From Solenopsis invicta (Eukaryota; Arthropoda; Insecta; Hymenoptera; Formicidae): DNA of 64,000 nt. This document shows positions 24,901 to 37,113 of this stretch, piece by piece (position 1 is the first letter of the stretch; each line of letters begins with the position of its first letter). The stretch covers positions 15,544,156-15,608,155 of the forward strand of contig NC_052673.1 of NCBI RefSeq assembly GCF_016802725.1, given 5' to 3'. The position numbers were made by a program, and so were the translations under genes. The notes under the pieces are model-generated. The model did not search any database. It was not told where the DNA came from and worked only from the letters and a program-made list of their open reading frames with translations.

Positions 24901-26100
24901 AAAAACGATAGTTATTGTAGCGCTCGATTTCCGCTAAGAAAGCGCCGTTTATTAATTGGTCCATTAGACTTATTATTACCGTTGATATGGCTAATTATAA
25001 TAAAATAAGATGAGACAACAGGGAAATGCCGGGGCCAATTATAATATTTAATTTTATTATCTTTCGTTAGAAGTAAAACTTGGGAGCAAATAATAGCGCG
25101 TGTAATACTCTTTTACCAGCGTGCGAATTTAGTCGAAAGTGCAAGAGGTATTTATAGTCGAGCGGAAGTAATATCCATGTAACACGATCTTCGCTGTTAG
25201 AATGTGCTGGTAGTAACGGTTGAGATATCTCATGGCGAAGTAAAGTGGGAAACGGTAATGAATGAGTATCGACAAAGCATTACTAAGTTCATTTTTTAAC
25301 GCGAGAAACGTATTGCGCCATAACACGAGAACAATCGTTGGTACTTAAAAAAAATTACCGCAACGTCCGGTTGCAAAAAAAGGGCCGAGGGAATTTTCCC
25401 GGGAATTTTTCCTACGGTAGGTTCCCCGTGAGGCTGCGCCCGGCGCCGCTCCTAGCTGCGTCAATTCGATTTTCGATTTACCAACGAATCGGGCAACCCC
25501 GTGCAGCAAACCCCTGGTTTAAAATATATTCCTCGATCGAATCTCGTAGAAAAAGTTCGAACGTGTCGAGAAATTTGCAGAAGAACCGAGAATGAGGTAT
25601 TCTTCGCGAGAAGAGTTTCCTCGCACGCGCCGGGAGGAAGGATCTCCCGACTCGTCAGACCTCGAGCTCGCTCGTTCGCTCGCTCTGTTCGATAAAATAC
25701 AACACGAATATCTTATACATGACAAAAAGATATTCTAGAGAAATGTATTTTTGCCACGAGTAAATAAATAATAGCGCGAATATTTACGCGACGCCTCTCA
25801 ATATAACTCTTTGTCCGTATACGCGTTCCTTCACGTCTGTCCCCTTTGCAAAGTGATGAGTATTCATTCTCTCCTAACGTGCCTGGGCGACGGAAGGGTA
25901 AAGGTAAGGGGGCGCGCCGGTATCCTTCACCCCTTTTCCATCCAACGCGTATCTCAGCTCGCTTATCTTTAGCAATCCCTATTTCGTATTATTCAACACA
26001 TTCCGCGCTATTAAACGTGCCATGATGAGGCGCGATACCGGAGATGGTGGTAACTTCTGGATGCTTCTCGTAGATGCGCCTCTCGTCCCGAAGCCAGAAC
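21982..26100. other. Intergenic sequence, no gene seen
   Basis: The CpG-rich, purine-rich part at 22.55-23.1 kb opens frames of 113-170 codons on both strands at once, which is compositional. From 23.2 to 25.3 kb the sequence is ordinary with short frames. No known family is recognised. Confidence 0.5.
22645..22668 (+). repeat. GA microsatellite ending in a G run
   Basis: GA repeat of about sixteen bases continuing into eight or nine G residues. Confidence 0.85.
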
Positions 26101-26123
26101 GAGAGAGAGAGAGAGAGAGAGAG
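26101..26123 (+). repeat. GA microsatellite
   Basis: Twenty-three bases of GA repeat, then GGAGAGGGAGAAG. Confidence 0.9.
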
Positions 26124-26410
26124 GAGAGGGAGAAGACGTGGAACATGCGAAAGGTCATGAAGATAATAAAACCGGGTGGTTTCAGGGCGAGAGAGAACGA
26201 GCGGCACCCACGCATGCTCCCTACGCGTTCTGCACTCCGCCTGCTCTCTTTGTAGCTCCGCTCTCGCATTGATTGCGCGGCGCCTCGATACACGAACGGG
26301 CGCGAGGTGTCACATGGAAGTCGTCCAAATACATTACCGTACCCCGTGCGGGAGATCGATACGAATGGCAACACACAGCCGCCGCCGCGGGGACTTTTTG
26401 AGAGAGCGAA

Positions 26411-26434
26411 GAAGAGAGAGAGAGAGAGAAAGAG
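26411..26434 (+). repeat. GA microsatellite
   Basis: GA repeat with one AA interruption, 300 bases from the previous one. Confidence 0.85.
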
Positions 26435-28015
26435 ATGGGGAAGGGGGCGCGGCGTGCAACTGGGTCACCAGAGATAACGCCCGTTATCATTTATCGTCCC
26501 GCGCTCCTGCAACGTGTCGCCTTTTAACGAGCAAAGTTTTCGTGAACGGAATGAAGAAACGTAAGGGGGAGAGGGCGAAACCCTTCAAGCAGAGAGTTCC
26601 GCACCCTTTGCTCGCCATTATCAATTATTGGGAGTTTAACCGGTGCCACGTACCGTTTTTCTCGTACGTGTTTATATTTGAATCTGTTGCTGCTGCTGCT
26701 GCTCGCATGGGAAAGCACGAATAAGGTTGAGAGCGCGGGTTATTTTATGCGAGTAATTTCCTTTCGAGAACTACCCTCTTGGAGATTGTATTCAGCAATC
26801 GCGAGAGAAAGAAGATTCTTAAAACAGCGTTTTTTTTTCAACGATGTCTAACGGAACATTTTGTCTCTAATTTGCTGGTACAATTTCCTGCGTACGTCGC
26901 GACACGACAATCGTTGCAGCAGGAAAGTCGACGCGTTTCAACGTGACGCAAAAGCGTGTGTACTTTCCAGATAAGAACGACACGTTTTATCGCGCGACTG
27001 AGATAACGTCAAATTACTCGTTATCACGTCGCACGCCGCGGCTGGACCGTTTTGTGCTTATGTCATACCTAAAAATTTTACGAAGTGCCATATCGATCGT
27101 AGGAGAGAGTAGGTCAAAGGATATAATTCAACCGGAATACAACGTGGTTATTCGGATGACAGAAAAAGAGTGGCTAAATCGAATCATCGGTTTTTTTTTA
27201 CGAGATCTTGGCGAAAGATCTTTGTAACCAGCGCGATAGTTGTACAACGTGTTCTCGATTTAAACGATCAAACTGCGGCAATGTTTATTTTAAAACACAT
27301 TCTGACTGGAGAAAGAGAAGTCACGCGAATTCTAAATCACGTTGTTAAAAGATTGCGAAGAAGAGAGAAATACTATAATAGAGTCAAATGTTTTTAAAAG
27401 AGAAAATTAAACGAAATTATCCTACCACTTTTTTTTGTAAGTTTTTATTAACTCGTTTTCTTGCGTTTGCAATACTCTATTTTTTTGTTTCTCGCAAAGT
27501 GTGCGCCGCAGTGCGATTGTTCAATATGAGAACTAGTACGGTGCACATATTACGCTAATTCGGTCGGAACGGTCTCGCGACGACCGCAGAAACGTGCCTG
27601 CCGACCAGAAACGGTACGCTCGGGATATGTTCCGGCAACGAGGAGACGCTTAAATGGAGCTTGGCTTAAGTTTTCGAGACCGATATCGCCGATCCGGAAC
27701 TGGATATCGCCAAGTTCATTCGCGGGTTTCACTAGCGGCGCCCGACGCACGCCCGCACACCGAATAATTCCCGCGAGGATTAACGCGGGAGCTCTTAATC
27801 CGCCACTGAGATAATGCTACCATTGTACGTGAACAAAACTCGCATCGTCCGTCTCGCCTGCCGAGAGGGCGTCGCGCACGGAAAATGTTCATCTTAGCCC
27901 CCGTTCTCTTATCACGTCAATGGTGTAAATTGTTAAATCGATAGTTCGATCAAATTCAAATTTAAAATTCATTCTTTTATTATTTTTAAAATAACTGCAT
28001 GCGTACATGTATATA
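26435..28015. other. Intergenic sequence, no gene seen
   Basis: Contains a (TGC)5 run at 26,688-26,702. A frame around 27,660-27,740 reads ETDIADPELDIAKFIRGFH before a stop, which looks protein-like, but the complementary strand is open too and no family is recognised. Confidence 0.45.
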
Positions 28016-28221
28016 CACACACGGAAACAAATTGGTATCAAATCAATATTGTTTCATATATAAGCAAGAATATAAAACAGACATAATTTGCGTACATAAA
28101 ATTTCTTCGCGTTAGCAAATTATGTCTGTTTAAGATTATAAATTTTTTCAAGAATATTTGATATCCTTGCTTACGTATGAAACAATGAATTGATTTGATA
28201 CTAAATTTTTTTTGCGCACGT
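28016..28221. mobile_element. Long-hairpin MITE, family B, copy 1
   Basis: The arms pair over almost all of the element. Outer blocks are TATCAAATCAAT against the same sequence in reverse, then TTGTTTCATA and TAAGCAAG. A perfect 17-base inner arm AAACAGACATAATTTGC (28,075-28,091) is matched by its complement at 28,115-28,131, leaving a 23-base loop. The sequence TTCATTGTTTC, then CTTGAAAAAATTTATAATC, recurs in the element at 40,694. The termini (CACGGAAAC, and CGCAAAA on the other strand) are degraded. Confidence 0.75.
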
Positions 28222-30712
28222 GATGTCAAATATATCGAATGTAAATAAGCATATGACCACCATTAAACCTTTATTATTATATATTATAAATTTTAAAGAT
28301 ACCATTATTTGACGTAGTTTGTTTTTAAATTTACATAAAATTCGCAAATTGTAGAAGACATTATAAAGAGTACAACACGTTAGAAAATTAGAAAGCAGTG
28401 ACATATATGTATAACACGTCGGTCATTATTCTCCCTTATTCGCGTAATGAACCGTAATTAATTGCAGTTAATTATATCTTACGATCGAAGAAGTGATTAA
28501 AGTACTCCAATTAAATATTTCCCGGGTACGGCCGCAATTAGACTCGGGGATGGCGCTTTGTCATCTAAGAAAGTAGTAGCGCATTCTAGCTTCTTCTTCC
28601 GCATCGGCGACTATCAGTTTCTATAGCAGAAACTTGAATTTAATTACTCGAGCATAGTGATCAAGTATGGCGGGCGAGTTGTCGATTAAATTCCAGGTGC
28701 GCGAAAATCGCTCATCAGCGGTTGAATGAAAATGGCCATCGTAAAATGCGTCTATCAAAATCCTTTCGCGAATCATCACGTCCACGTTGAAAGCCCTAAT
28801 CAGACAGACAAAGGGAGAAAGAGCGAGGAAGGGAGGGAAGAAAGTGCGGAGAGCACTCTCTATTTGTAATCGGAAAGTTCTTAATGGCGACGCGCAATTG
28901 GGCAAAATCCCGTAAATTCTATTACGATCAATAAAATGTTTTCTACAGTAAAAGGGAAAGGATTAAATATACATAGGAAATATATATAAGAAGTAGAGAA
29001 AGGGGACAAAAATAGCTTCCGCATAAAGGAGTTTCCGTATAGTAAAAAATCTATTTATAAAAAAAAACGGGGACGGAATAGCATAGCGCGAAACTTGAGT
29101 CCACGTTACCTGGATACAATTTTGCGATAACTGCGTTAAAATAGAAGAGGCATCCTTTTAATAAATTTCCGTAGCGCGCTTTAAACAAGCAACTATTTTT
29201 CCCCCGACGATAAAATCGATAACCCGATCGTATTGACTGAAGAACCGGTCGGAGTCTTACCGCTGTATATAAACGCTGATGCTCTCGCCGTAGGCTCTAT
29301 ACGGGAGAAAGCGGGAAGGGTGGGAAAGATGGTATAGGGCAGGACCTTCGAGAGCAACTCGATGTGAAGTAATTTAGATCTACCGGGCCCGGAACTCGCT
29401 GAGTAGTGGGACTTGGAAGTTTCCGGCTCTGACAAGGCCGAGGGACACGGCTCTCTGGTATTCAGCTCGACATTAATTTATCTTCCTGATGATGAATTCG
29501 CTTGAATCGAAGGTAACACCAAGAATAAATTTACCGTAAGCTTACTGTCTTAAATGAACTCCGCGGTGTCTCTCAAAAATAATTATGAGCTCGTTTTCGC
29601 TCGTTTTGAACACGTTTTCGATTTGGTAGTTGTTTATTCCGGTTTGCTCCGATACTTTAATAATATTAGAAGGCGTCGCGCTATGTGATTGATGCTTTAG
29701 GCAAAGTGAATAACTGTATACGAACTTCAACGATCCGCTTTTTAACGATCCGCTTTTTAATCCTATTCGCCCATTTCTACGGCAGAAAATAATTTTTTTT
29801 CCCTATTTAAATGTTTAACAGTAATTAAAATATAAACATTGTTTTAATCCAAAGAGCAGCATTGTTTTAAATACTTCATATTTGGAATTATGTGTAATAT
29901 ATGAAAAGGCGTATCTCGCACAAATGAAATGTAGGAATATTATGCGGATACTCTGAAAGATGCCGATGAGATGAAAGAAAAGGAAATGCCAGCGAGAAAG
30001 ATGCCAGTCGATATGATCGAGGCTTTCGTAGGAGCGATTTCTGCGAGCTTTCGAGCTCGAAAAATTGCTCCATTCTTCATCAGGGCGCTGTCGGGACCGC
30101 GATGTATGACTCTATCTCGAAGTACGGGTTATATCGATATTTCTCTCCCGTGGTTTGCGTTCAAGGAAGAAGAATCAAGAGCAACAATTTTCATATCTGA
30201 TACGCATGTAGAATTTCCACTGTCGCTCTCATATGTTTCTGTAATACTTTCGTTATTCTGCAATTTTATTACATTGTTCATTCGACGAGAAAAAATAACG
30301 GCGGTCTTGACGATCATTGTTAATAATAATAGGACGTCGCTACTATTCGCGGTGCCATGAAATATTGCGCCGTCATATTAATATTTTTCTTTCCCTTTTT
30401 CCATTGTGTTATTTTTCTTCGCCGCCACAGGACATTTCCAAAATCGGAGGAGCGAATCGAATCACAACCTTTCGGCCGTGTTTGATCGCTACGAGAGAGT
30501 AGCAGGTGTCCGTGAGCGATGGATCTCGCACCCTCAGGACTCAGGGATTAAACGGAAGTGGCTGCGGACTTCTATCCCCGAGCGATGTCAGAACCGTGTC
30601 GGAAACGTTACCCGTATCGTTGTCCAACCGAGATAAAATTACGCGGGAACTGGACGAGAGAAAGCGGTCACGAGAGAAAAGACGTCGACCGAAATGTAAT
30701 GTCGTCGATTCG

Positions 30713-30716
<4 letters not shown>
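28222..30716. other. Intergenic sequence, no gene seen
   Basis: Mostly moderately AT-rich. It holds a 15-bp unit, AACGATCCGCTTTTT, present twice in tandem at about 29,728-29,757. No recognisable frame or RNA is seen. Confidence 0.5.
29728..29757 (+). repeat. 15-bp unit duplicated in tandem
   Basis: AACGATCCGCTTTTT occurs twice without a spacer, a recent local duplication judging by identity. Confidence 0.8.

Positions 30717-30764
<48 letters not shown>
30717..30764 (+). repeat. (TC)24 microsatellite
   Basis: Forty-eight bases of uninterrupted TC, the longest pure dinucleotide tract in the window. It opens frames on both strands, reading as alternating Ser-Leu or Arg-Glu. Confidence 0.95.
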
Positions 30765-30767
<3 letters not shown>

Positions 30768-31076
30768 CTTCGCCATCTCCCTGCGCTTCGAAGCGACGAA
30801 ACGATCGATGTGACAAATCGACGTGGATAAACGATGAGCCCGAAAGGATCCCCGATGGATGTTCGCAAAACTGTGTCAGTGGTTCCATTGTCATGAGCTG
30901 GCTATTACCGGGTTCGAGCGTTCTTAAAGTGTTCGTAAAACGCGGCCTCGTCGTCGACGTCGACGTCGCCGTTGTCGGCGAAGTGCCGCGTTGACGTAGT
31001 GCGCCGTTATTGACGAGGCGCTGTGACCCGTATTTGGTAACTGCGCGCTCGTCTACCTCCGGCATTTCTCTCTGTA

Positions 31077-31099
31077 GCTCTCTCTCTCTCTCTCTCTCT
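31077..31099 (+). repeat. CT microsatellite
   Basis: Twenty-three bases of CT repeat, 310 bases after the (TC)24 tract. Between them lies a 14-bp palindrome CGTCGACGTCGACG at 30,952-30,965. Confidence 0.9.
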
Positions 31100-32494
31100 T
31101 GGTCCGCCCTACCATCATCATCATCCATCGTTCGTCTTGGCATCGTAATTCATGATTGACAGCGATTTATCACCGTCTTAATCTCGTGTCCGATAATATG
31201 AAATTGAAATTGGGCGATACCTGAATCCAATCTGCTACGAATTTGCATATGAGCTTGAGCAAACTGTAGCTCCTTGCTGCAGCTTTGCTCGAGGAGATGG
31301 AAACCTTTTTCCGAAAACAGGGCTCTTCATAAATAATGCATTTTCGATTTAAATATCTCGGATCTTTTTACTATTATCTGGCGAAACAAGGACATGAGAG
31401 AGATCTCTCATGATCGGGTCGCGACATATTTGAATCTGCTGCCTGCATACGAGGGTGCAAATTTATCGATCTGCGACCGTACGCTTTCGCGGAGCCTTGA
31501 CCTGCGAGTATTCGCATTCAGTCGAGCGGAAGTGAGACATCTCGAAATTCCGATTGCGAACGCGCGCATATAATGCGAAATGTCATCCGCATGCTATAGA
31601 ACAGAGACGTCACAATTGGTATTCGCTCGGTAAATCTCACACGATGTGCGCGGGTATGTCACGAAAACGTCCGTCAGAATGGATGAAACGCGCGAAGAGC
31701 TAAATCGGACCTGGGCCACCCCTCGTTTTCTCTGTATCTCGGGATGATGGCTCGATTTTGCACGTAAACCTGTGACGTGAGCCCCCGAGATTAGGGGTCG
31801 GCCTATACGCGGTACTGACCGTACGCATGGCCATGTTCGCGTCCCTCCGTGTACAGAACGAATGACAGAGAGAGAGGGAGAGAAGGAAGAGGGTTTGCTG
31901 CTCTCCCTTGGAAGCGCGACCTCTAAAAAGCGTTGTGAGCCGGCTACATCGCTTTCGCATTAACCAAAATCGGGATACTCGGCTGCTGGACGGCTAGTGT
32001 TTTCTCACTTATGCAAAACTAGGCGTTTTTGTAGGCGCCGATGTGGATGGATACATTGTAGCGAGGTAAGAGACGATGAAGAAGAGAGAGAGAGAGAGAA
32101 AGAGATCGTGGCTGCGGAGACAGCGAGAAAGACAGACGGAAAGGACGGAATGCGGCTGAGGGGGGAGGGGGAGGGGGAAAGAAGGGTGGTAGGCAGGGGA
32201 TGAAAAAGCAGAGTGGTAGCTGTGCAGGATCACGTGGGCGTGCACCTACGTATCGTCAGCCATCTTGGCAGTTTAAAGGCTTCCCAGGAGACCGAACAAG
32301 GATAACTAAACGTCTCATTTATATTGCACTTGATAGTGATGGGGATGACAACACTCCCACGAGCAATCTAAGTATAGGCGGTCGCGCGAACGAATTAGCT
32401 GTTTTTTTTTTTTTTTTTTTACAAGAAAATTCGCTTAAAATTTTTCCCTAAGTAAATTCTCAAACTTTTGATACGAACAGCAATTATAATATTA
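31100..32494. other. Intergenic sequence with purine tracts and an oligo-T run, no gene seen
   Basis: GA-rich tracts lie at 31,865-31,883 and 32,083-32,105, and nineteen T residues at 32,402-32,420. No poly(A) signal was found on the minus strand beside the T run, so a retroposon tail is not supported. Confidence 0.5.
32083..32105 (+). repeat. GA microsatellite
   Basis: GA repeat with one AA interruption in a purine-rich stretch. Confidence 0.85.
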
Positions 32495-32723
32495 CACAAA
32501 AAGAACGGCTAAAATATCTAAAACTTCATCAGACACAAATCTGAAAATAATTATGTATAATAGGATTCATAAATTGGCTGCCAGAATGTGGAAACTTTTT
32601 GCAGCATTGTTCATCGTGTGTTTAAAGAATCCCACATAATTGTTTTAATGATCCGGCAAAATTCTTTTCAGATTTGCATCCAATTAAATTTTTAGATGCT
32701 TCAGCAAAACTGTTACTTCCGCG
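32495..32723. mobile_element. TA-flanked MITE, family C, copy 1
   Basis: TA flanks both ends (32,493-32,494 and 32,724-32,725). Ends are CACAAAAAGAACGG and, from the right, CGCGGAAGTAACAG. Internal blocks AATCTGAAAATAATTATGT, GCAGCATTGTTCAT and TCCCACATAATTGTTTT recur in the same order in the element at 45,885, and the size (229 bp) is nearly the same. The AATCTGAAAA block also appears inverted near the right end. Confidence 0.7.
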
Positions 32724-32725
32724 TA

Positions 32726-34700
32726 TAATTAAAATTAATCATACGCAATACATTACATATTAATATATGATATTATAGAAATTAGCGGAATAATGATAAT
32801 TATCTTTTAATAACGAGTATTATGCTTAGCATCGTGAAAGTCAGATCAATCCTCTAAAGAAGTCGATTGAATCTTCACGACGCTTCGGTGTAACGTGATT
32901 ACGAGCGATATACTTCGTAAAATGAAACATAATGGGCATCGTAAAAGCGACCAACTTTTATATAATAACACGGGTATCAAACGATCCGAACGATCTTGGC
33001 ACGGTAATCGTCATCGTATCTTAGAAATGATGTGAAAATTGATGGCTATAAAAGAGCGGGAGCGGAAGTTATAAGGGCGAAGGGACCGAGGCTCGCCGCA
33101 AATGAGACGAATCGACGCAAATTCGTCGAACGATTCGCACGAAATTAAACGTGATAAAAAATATCTTTCTTGGTTAACCGCACTGCCATTTTTTTCGCGC
33201 TCTAAGACCACTACGATGCTCGACAGTCGCAATACCTGCTCCACCATTTGTTCACGTTCACGTTCTCTTTCTCTTTTTCTTTCTCTCTTTCTCGTCCGCT
33301 CCATCTCTCACATACCTTGGGAAACGTCGAGACTATCCAGATGACGTTCGTTGGCTTGCTCATCGCAATTTTGTATTTTCTAGCGTTTAAGATATTCCAG
33401 TCCTCGTGCAATCTCGCTTTTTACTACTGACCCAGTTTCTTCCTCTTATATTTGCTCAAACCACCAATTTTTTATTTTTTTTATTTTTTTCATTTTGCGT
33501 CTAAATTGCTCCTCTAAGATTTAATATAAATTATAAACTCCAGAACACGCTCAAAGCAGCTCTCGCGTTCATGAAGGAATAAATGTGACGGAAACTTTAA
33601 TTTCCATTTATAAATGTTTAAAAAGGAATAGACGCGCGCGAGAAATTAAATATCTCCCGACAGTAATATTCTCCTACGCAAGTAATACGACGCTGTGTTT
33701 TAACAAGGAGAAGAAAAGGTGGGGGCGCGCGTGATACAATTAAACCTACATCCACCACGGCCACATATGTGCCGTCGTGCGATCTTATCTCCGTGATTCT
33801 CATCAAGGTTATATCGTTGCCCTCCCATCTTTTCTTTCCTTACAGCTCATGATCGATTACGAAACGATCGTCGCGCAGAGCGGCCAGCACGAGAAGAACC
33901 ATCGTCCAGAATTGTGCCAAGTAATAAACCGCCATTGTATCTGCCATCCTGTGTCGGTCGATTTCTCCCGACCGACCCTCCCCTATTCCCCTCCCGATTC
34001 TTCGGTACATAATCCGAAAGACTCGGGGGTTTGCTCGTGCAGGAAATAGCTCGACCTTGACCTTTAACCGCCCGTCCCACGATCTCTCGCTTAAGAGTGT
34101 TCCGAGGTGGCAGCAGCGCCGGGTATACGGTGGCTCCAACCCCTTTATCGATTTCTCCGCTCTCTCTCCGAGGAGGACCTCTCGGAAAACTGCGAAAGAC
34201 GCAGTTTTTAATGGTTTCCGCGACGAGGGTCGAAAGCGTTATGAAACTATAAACCTTCTTTTCCCTCTTCATCCTTCTGCCCGTAGCTCGGGCGGTCGAA
34301 AAAGAGGTAAAAAGGCAATCGGAATAACAAAGTTAATCCTCTGCCCCCGATGTTCTTGGAGTCGTTTCAAGTGTTGTAAAGTAATACGAAGTTGCCTTCA
34401 TAATGCAGATTTGCATCTCCTCTTTTCTCCGAGGGAAAAAGGATCTTTTCACTAAGAAGTGAGAAACGGGCGGACAGTATCTGATTTAAAATCATAGATG
34501 CGACTAATATCTTTAAGTAAACGATTCTTTTCGATTGAAAACAGGAGCAACGAGTCTACTTATTTACTTGTTGTAATCGTTTCAACGAAGCAAAAAAGAA
34601 TTATAAAATACAGCGTGCAAAATTGGCAGAATGGTTAATTGATTCAAGAGAATCAAGAAATCATTTTGCGGTGAAGTATACATAAATAAGATAAGGTTGC
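32726..34700. other. Intergenic sequence, no gene seen
   Basis: Holds a T/C-rich tract at 33,250-33,293. From 33.7 to 34.4 kb it is CpG-rich with overlapping frames of up to 141 codons on opposite strands. Confidence 0.5.
33250..33293 (+). repeat. Degenerate CT/TTTC pyrimidine tract
   Basis: Mixed CT and TTTCTC units of about 44 bases, almost entirely pyrimidine. Confidence 0.75.
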
Positions 34701-34913
34701 CGAAATCGCACCACTTTTGACATAAAGGCTTAAAACTGAGTAATTATGAGGAATATTTTTAATTTTCTTACATCATAATAAAGTACAACATTTCTCTTTT
34801 CATGTTTTATTTTTTTTTCAGAATTTTATAAATTTCATAAATTTTTAAATGATGATTTTTAAAAAGCCTTTAAATAGTGCGATTTAGGCAATTAATCTCC
34901 TAAATCGCACCAC
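34701..34913. repeat. Repeat with three AAATCGCACCAC-type motifs and a hairpin
   Basis: GAAATCGCACCAC (34,702-34,714) is repeated as TAAATCGCACCAC (34,901-34,913), and inverted as GTGCGATTTAGG (34,877-34,888). The last two form a perfect 12-bp hairpin with a 10-base loop. The sequence between is AT-rich. It may be a small mobile or satellite-derived element, but flanking duplications were not found. Confidence 0.5.
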
Positions 34914-36843
34914 GGGTTAATATTACTCTGCCTAAAATAAAACGACACTTTTTCCGCTAGATTCTTTCTTCTCGAGCTAAAATGCGTTAAATAAGCATAA
35001 TTTTATTAATTTTGGAGATAAATAAACTAAATATAATTTCCGGCACTTGCATTTTAGTATACTCCACCCTATTGCTATCCCCCTACACTTTTGTATCACG
35101 AAATACTAAGCCTTTTACATTCTCTGCGGAAGCAGTAACCATTACGTAAATTGTAATACATCGCTGCGTTACTCGCAACATTGACAAATTGATTCAACTC
35201 ACGATAGTTTCGTTAACAGTAAAAAATTTAAGTTACTCGATACTAATACGAAAGCATGTAACAAAGTGATTATAAGCAAATTACCTTCACCCCTTCTATT
35301 TTTTTTTTATTTTTACCACTGCGGCATAAATACCGGAATCACCAAATCGCGAAAGATCGATAAAACGCGTGCTTTTCCATGCAAATAATTCCTCATTTTT
35401 CGCGAGACAACACGGTGAATTTCGCGGATGACGGTGATATGACTTTTGTGTTAGCGATTTGCCTTTTATATATTATACAATGGCCGTGTCAGTCGCATTC
35501 AAATGCTGTCGACAGCTTTATGCGATCACCGACGCGAACAGTGTATTTTTACGGGGGTACATTTCACGTGGCTTTACAGTTTCGTAACTCGTAATTTCTA
35601 CTTTATAGCATATCCATTACGCGTTAAGAGAGATATCGTCGACTAGGGATCAAAGTGTCATTCAACGCAATGCGTTTTATCCAGGTCGGAGGTCCTGCCT
35701 CTCATGAATGTATGCATGAAAAGTGTCACGGGCTGCTGACAATCGGAAAATGGAAATTTCTATTTGTTGTTACACACAATTATTGGCACAATTATCATTT
35801 TTATTCATAAATTTTTTCGGAATCTTGAAATGTAATTTTCCGGACGATGACATTACGGGAATCGTGTGTATAAGCAATCGCAAAATTGGAGTTTACACGT
35901 GTATTTTCGATGCTGAAATATCGAGCGGTAACGATCGATAAAAGGCAGGTCGGGCCTTAATCGTGGTGGTTTCCTCGTCGATTATTTCGTTCATTTATAA
36001 CGTTTCTTTGTTTTTGTTTTTTTTCGCCACGGCCATTGCGAACTTTCCCGCGATTCAAGATATCGCAGTTACGCGACGTCCTTGACTCTCGATTGCGATA
36101 ATAACGTATAATAATGTACGACACGCTCGAATATCTCGCCTTTCCGCGTGTCGAAGAATTACTGACGCAATAACTCGGATCGCGAGTACGAAAATTTAGC
36201 TTGGCACGCTCGAAATATCTCGTCTCGGCAGGTCGGGCCTTCAATATTTTATCAGTCCCAACGGCGTGCGGCGCTCGTTGAACAGTCACCACTTAATTTG
36301 CACACGGGAACTATGCGGTGCATCTGTTATGCGCATAACTAAACCGTTCGCACTTGCATCTGGTGACGATGGTGGCGGGCCGAAGTGCTATCCCGGAAAG
36401 TTTGCCAATTAATCCGCGCCGTCCGCCCGAACGTAATGCAGCATGCGAGGATCACCAATAACATTATCCCAGCGTAAATGCCGGCGACAATGCCCGATAT
36501 CCACGATCTCGCACGTATATCTCGTTGGTGTTATTTATAGTTAATCGGTCCAATTCGCTCTTGTCTCGGAGAAATCAAGATCATTAGCATCGACTTAATT
36601 CTACGGTAATCGAGATAAGCGAAATCCGATTAAGTCAAAGTGAATCTTGGTGCCTAATAATATTCTTAATTTTACAATTTTCAATTCATACGATTGTTTG
36701 TCAGTTTTAAAACACAGTCCGAATCTGAAGCGGGAATGCTTTAACGCATTCTCTGAATCGGAATCAGTGAAATCTTTACTAATTTTCAGTACTATAATAT
36801 TATGATCATCAATGCCTATTCTCTGTCTTCGGTGATTCCAAGT
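34914..36843. other. Intergenic sequence, no gene seen
   Basis: Ordinary AT-rich DNA with short frames on both strands and no recognisable feature. Confidence 0.5.
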
Positions 36844-37113
36844 AAGAGGGAGGTACTCTCACTGATCAAAATCAATGTACGATCATTGAAAGACATTGCA
36901 TGTATCAATGATTGATATAATTATAAGTATGGCACTCAAATCAGACTATTCACCGCCTTTTATTGTTTTTCAATGGTTCCGGTTGAGAAAGAGGGAGGGT
37001 GTACTCTCATTGACCGGAATCAGTGTATTATCATTGAAAGACAATGCATGTGTCATTGATATAATAATAAGTGTAGCATTGAAATCAGACCATTCACTGT
37101 CTTTCAATGAATA
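36844..37113 (+). repeat. Tandem duplication, about 145-bp unit, two diverged copies
   Basis: Copy 1 (36,844-36,988) and copy 2 (36,989-about 37,113) share AAGAGGGAGG, TACTCTCA, TCATTGAAAGACA, TTGATATAAT and AAATCAGAC in the same order with scattered differences. Each unit also carries TCATTGAAAGAC and, in copy 2, its inverted form GTCTTTCAATGA. Weak echoes of the unit occur from about 36.72 kb, so the array may once have been longer. Confidence 0.8.

Noticed and set aside
26176..26724. 182-codon plus frame
   Set aside because: It crosses a GA repeat and a TGC repeat and has overlapping frames on the minus strand; no domain.
30541..31143. 200-codon minus-strand frame through the (TC)24 tract
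   Set aside because: Its length depends on microsatellites that contain no stops (30,717-30,764 and 31,077-31,099) and on CpG-rich flanks; plus-strand frames are open over the same bases and no domain is seen.
32402..32420. Nineteen T as the poly(A) tail of a minus-strand retroposon
   Set aside because: No poly(A) signal or coding sequence lies on the appropriate side.
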